A DNA stretch of 8,778 nt from Lentisphaeria bacterium (GTDB lineage: Bacteria > Verrucomicrobiota > Lentisphaeria > Oligosphaerales > Oligosphaeraceae), in assembly GCA_016287975.1 (NCBI GenBank), contig JAEEXV010000052.1, positions 1-8,778 on the forward strand. The letters are read 5' to 3'. The notes beneath the pieces were generated by a model. It did not search any database. It saw only the letters and a list, made by a program, of their open reading frames with translations, and was not told the DNA's origin. Positions 6,504 to 8,778 of the stretch are shown in pieces. Every line of letters begins with the position of its first letter. Within the stretch, counting starts at the first letter, position 1. Position numbers and translations under genes: made by a program.

Positions 6504-6675
6504 CGGGGGATGGTGAGCATGCGGTCGAGGGGGACGGGAATCGCTCGAAGGCGGGATTCGCCGCCCCATTTCAGCCACGCAAACGACGGGGGGCACCGCC
6601 CCCCGCACCCCCTGGGCGGGGGCTCCGCCTTTCGCATCCCCCTGGCAGGTTTAGTTCACAAAACAACAGGAAGCC
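6504..6675. repeat. GC-rich spacer with strong hairpin
   Basis: No gene is apparent between the recombinase and the glycosyltransferase. The main structure is CGGGGGGC-acc-GCCCCCCG (6587-6605), a perfect 8-bp stem containing six consecutive G-C pairs. A second, weaker 5-bp stem (GGCGG 6615-6619 with CCGCC 6625-6629) follows, and another lies upstream (GGCGG 6550-6554 with CCGCC 6561-6565). There is no T run, so it is not an intrinsic terminator. CCCCCTGG occurs twice (6608-6615 in the form CCCCCTGG, and 6638-6645), echoing the CCCCTGG of the repeat at the left end of the window. It may be a decayed member of the same or a related intergenic family. The final 25 bases (6651-6675) turn AT-rich before the next gene. 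Confidence 0.55.
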
Positions 6676-7467
6676 ATGTTCCAGAATCAGAAAGTCATCG
6701 TGGTGATGCCCGCGTACAATGCGGAGGCGACGCTGGTGAAGACCTACCGCGAGGTGATGGCGCAGCCCTTCGTGGACCATGTGATCATCGTGGACGACGC
6801 CAGCGGCGACCGCACGCGGGAGGTGGCGGCGACGCTGCCGGAGGCGACCTATTTTCGGCATGAGAAGAACGGCGGCTACGGCAGCAACCAGAAGGACTGC
6901 TATCGGCTGGCGCTGGAGCAGGGCGCGGACATCGTGGTGATGGTGCATCCCGACTACCAGTACACTCCGCTCCTGATCGGCGCGATGGTGACGATGATCG
7001 GCAACGGCCTCAACCACTGCGTGCTGGGTTCGCGCATCCTCGGCGGCCACGCGCTGCAGGGCGGGATGCCGTGGTACAAATATGTCGCGAACCGCCTGCT
7101 CACCTTCATCGAGAACATCTTCACGGGCGCGAAACTCTCCGAATACCACACCGGCTACCGCGCCTTCTCGCGGAAACTGCTGGAGACGCTGGATCTCTCC
7201 TGCAACTCCGACGACTTCATCTTCGACAACCAGATGCTCTGCCAGATCCTCTGGCTGGGCGCGGGCATCGGCGAGGTCTCGTGCCCGACCAAGTACTTCC
7301 CCGAGGCGTCGAGCATCAACTTCAGGCGGTCGAGCATCTACGGGCTGGGCTGCCTGTGGTACGGACTGCTCTACCGCCTTTGCCGCTGGCGCCTCGCGAA
7401 GTCCGCGCATTTCCCCGCCGCGCAGCGGGACGCATTGCTTTCACTCCATCAGGAAAAACCGATATGA
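6676..7467 (+). CDS. Family 2 glycosyltransferase, DPM1-like
   Basis: This is a 263-residue GT-A fold glycosyltransferase of family 2, the group that includes dolichol/polyprenyl-phosphate sugar transferases. It uses a nucleotide sugar and probably acts at the cytoplasmic face of the membrane. Visible motifs are [12 protein letters not shown] (9-20), [11 protein letters not shown] (37-47), the metal-site region VMVHPDYQY (89-97), LGSRILGG (117-124) and [12 protein letters not shown] (155-166), followed by [10 protein letters not shown] (179-188). There is no clear transmembrane pair at the C-terminus; a moderately hydrophobic patch at about 221-236 could dock on the membrane. The ATG has AGGA only four bases upstream, short but acceptable. 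The gene overlaps the UDP-glucose dehydrogenase by four bases, so the two are co-translated and the enzyme may belong to a surface-polysaccharide or glycolipid pathway. The acceptor is unknown. Confidence 0.9.
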   Translation: MFQNQKVIVVMPAYNAEATLVKTYREVMAQPFVDHVIIVDDASGDRTREVAATLPEATYFRHEKNGGYGSNQKDCYRLALEQGADIVVMVHPDYQYTPLLIGAMVTMIGNGLNHCVLGSRILGGHALQGGMPWYKYVANRLLTFIENIFTGAKLSEYHTGYRAFSRKLLETLDLSCNSDDFIFDNQMLCQILWLGAGIGEVSCPTKYFPEASSINFRRSSIYGLGCLWYGLLYRLCRWRLAKSAHFPAAQRDALLSLHQEKPI

Positions 7468-8778
7468 CGAAGAACATCCTCTGCATCGGTGCGGGCTACG
7501 TGGGCGGCCCGACCATGGCGGTCATCGCCGACCACTGCCCGGAATGCCGGGTCACCGTCGTCGACATCAATCCCGAGCGCATCGCCGCGTGGAACTCCGC
7601 GGACCTGCCCATCTACGAGCCTGGGCTGGAGGAGGTCGTGCTGCGGTGCCGCGGCCGCAATCTCTTCTACTCGACCGACATCGCGCAGGGCATCCGCGAG
7701 GCCGACATCATCTTCGTGAGCGTCAACACGCCGACCAAGACCTTCGGCGCGGGGGCTGGAAAGGCCTCCGACCTCCAGTACCTCGAAAAGACCGCGCGCT
7801 CGATCGTGGAGCATGCCGAGACGGACAAGATCGTGGTCGAGAAGAGCACCCTGCCTGTGCGCACCGCGCAGGCGCTCTCGCGCGTGCTGCACGCCAACGG
7901 CAAGGGGCTGAAGTTCCGCATCGTCTCCAACCCCGAGTTCCTCGCCGAGGGCACCGCCATCCGCGACCTCAACGAGCCCGACCGCGTGCTGATCGGCGGG
8001 ACCGAGGACGCGGCGGGGCAGGCGGCGGTCGAGGAGATCGCCGCCCTCTACGCGCACTGGGTGCCGCGCGAGCGCATCATCACGACGAACCTGTGGTCGA
8101 GCGAACTGACCAAGCTCGTCGCCAACGCCATGCTCGCGCAGCGCATCTCCAGCGTCAACTCCATCTCGGCGCTCTGCGAGAAGACGGACGCGGACATCGA
8201 CGAGGTCACGCACGCGGCGGGGCGGGACAGCCGCATCGGGCCGAAGTTCCTCAAGGCGGGCATCGGCTTCGGCGGCTCGTGCTTCAAGAAGGACATCCTG
8301 AACCTGGTCTACCTCTGCGAGCACTACGGGCTGCCCGAGGTCGCGCGCTACTGGGAAGGCGTCGTCCGCATCAACGACTACCAGGCGCGGCGCTTCGTGG
8401 AGAACATGCTGTCGGCGATGTTCAACACCGTCGCGGACAAGAAGATCGCGGTGCTGGGCTTCGCCTTCAAGGCGAACACTGGCGACACCCGCGAATCCCC
8501 CGCCATCGCCGTCTGCCGCGAACTCGTCGAGGAGCGCGCGCGCCTCGCCGTCTACGACCCCAAGGCCCTCGGCAACGCGCGGCGGGATCTGGCGGACGCG
8601 CCCGAGGGCATGGTCGAATACTGCGACGACCCGTATGCGGCGTGCGAAGGGGCGCACGCCATCGTCGTGCTGACCGACTGGCCGCAGATCCAGGCGCTGG
8701 ACTACGCGCGCATCCACGCCGCCATGGCGCATCCCGCGTTCGTCTTCGACGGGCGGAACTGCCTGGACGGGCGGCGGC
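7464..8778 (+). CDS. ugd: UDP-glucose 6-dehydrogenase, animal-type, partial at right edge
   Basis: The enzyme oxidises UDP-glucose to UDP-glucuronate using two NAD+, feeding polysaccharide or glycan synthesis in the cytoplasm. I translated 438 codons from the ATG at 7464 without a stop; the C-terminus lies outside the window. The Rossmann motif [14 protein letters not shown] is at 9-22, [14 protein letters not shown] at 32-45 and [12 protein letters not shown] at 48-59. Catalytic-region motifs are [12 protein letters not shown] (155-166, Glu 158), [10 protein letters not shown] (213-222, Lys 217, Asn 221) and [10 protein letters not shown] (268-277) with nucleophile Cys 273 and Asp 277. [18 protein letters not shown] (331-348) and FDGRNCLDG (428-436) mark the C-terminal UDP-binding half. 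These match the animal UGDH pattern more than E. coli Ugd. The start has AGGA at 7451-7454, and ATGA overlaps the preceding stop. Confidence 0.95.
   Translation, partial: MTKNILCIGAGYVGGPTMAVIADHCPECRVTVVDINPERIAAWNSADLPIYEPGLEEVVLRCRGRNLFYSTDIAQGIREADIIFVSVNTPTKTFGAGAGKASDLQYLEKTARSIVEHAETDKIVVEKSTLPVRTAQALSRVLHANGKGLKFRIVSNPEFLAEGTAIRDLNEPDRVLIGGTEDAAGQAAVEEIAALYAHWVPRERIITTNLWSSELTKLVANAMLAQRISSVNSISALCEKTDADIDEVTHAAGRDSRIGPKFLKAGIGFGGSCFKKDILNLVYLCEHYGLPEVARYWEGVVRINDYQARRFVENMLSAMFNTVADKKIAVLGFAFKANTGDTRESPAIAVCRELVEERARLAVYDPKALGNARRDLADAPEGMVEYCDDPYAACEGAHAIVVLTDWPQIQALDYARIHAAMAHPAFVFDGRNCLDGRR

Noticed and set aside
7449..8732. 427-codon open frame on the minus strand
   Set aside because: Antisense to the UDP-glucose dehydrogenase, whose motifs are unmistakable; the translation is Val/Arg/Asp-rich with no recognisable motif.

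Overview
GC-rich bacterial window, with G/C-ending codons dominating and long accidental antisense open frames as a consequence. I place it tentatively in the PVC superphylum (Verrucomicrobiota, Kiritimatiellota or Lentisphaerota). The reasons are the MurG variant with HEGN and GMGSF motifs, the coiled-coil and lipoprotein gene set, the animal-type UDP-glucose dehydrogenase and the style of the intergenic repeats. All of this rests on remembered family resemblance, not a search.

Layout: 1-294 is a non-coding block with three copies of a structured, hairpin-rich repeat lying just past the 3' end of a leftward gene. 295-1971 (-) encodes a CstA-family carbon-starvation/peptide or pyruvate transporter. 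1972-2253 is a divergent promoter region, the most AT-rich part of the window. 2254-4198 (+) is a tight three-gene run: a 507-residue membrane-anchored coiled-coil protein, a 79-residue Ala/Pro-rich single-pass membrane protein, and a 53-residue lipoprotein found by choosing an internal ATG. It ends at a textbook intrinsic terminator (4230-4268). 4306-6503 (+) carries murG followed five bases later by a Xer-type tyrosine recombinase. 6504-6675 is a GC-rich spacer with a very strong hairpin. 6676-8778 (+) carries a DPM1-like family 2 glycosyltransferase overlapping by four bases with a UDP-glucose 6-dehydrogenase gene that runs off the right edge.

How the genes fit together: the rightward genes are mostly about the cell envelope (peptidoglycan lipid II synthesis, surface or inner-membrane proteins, a lipoprotein, and a UDP-glucuronate/glycosyl-transfer pair probably at the start of a polysaccharide locus). 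The recombinase is probably the housekeeping chromosome-dimer resolution enzyme. I see no phage, CRISPR, toxin-antitoxin or defence genes, no tRNA or rRNA, and no insertion sequence. The least explained parts are the three-gene envelope module and the intergenic repeat family.
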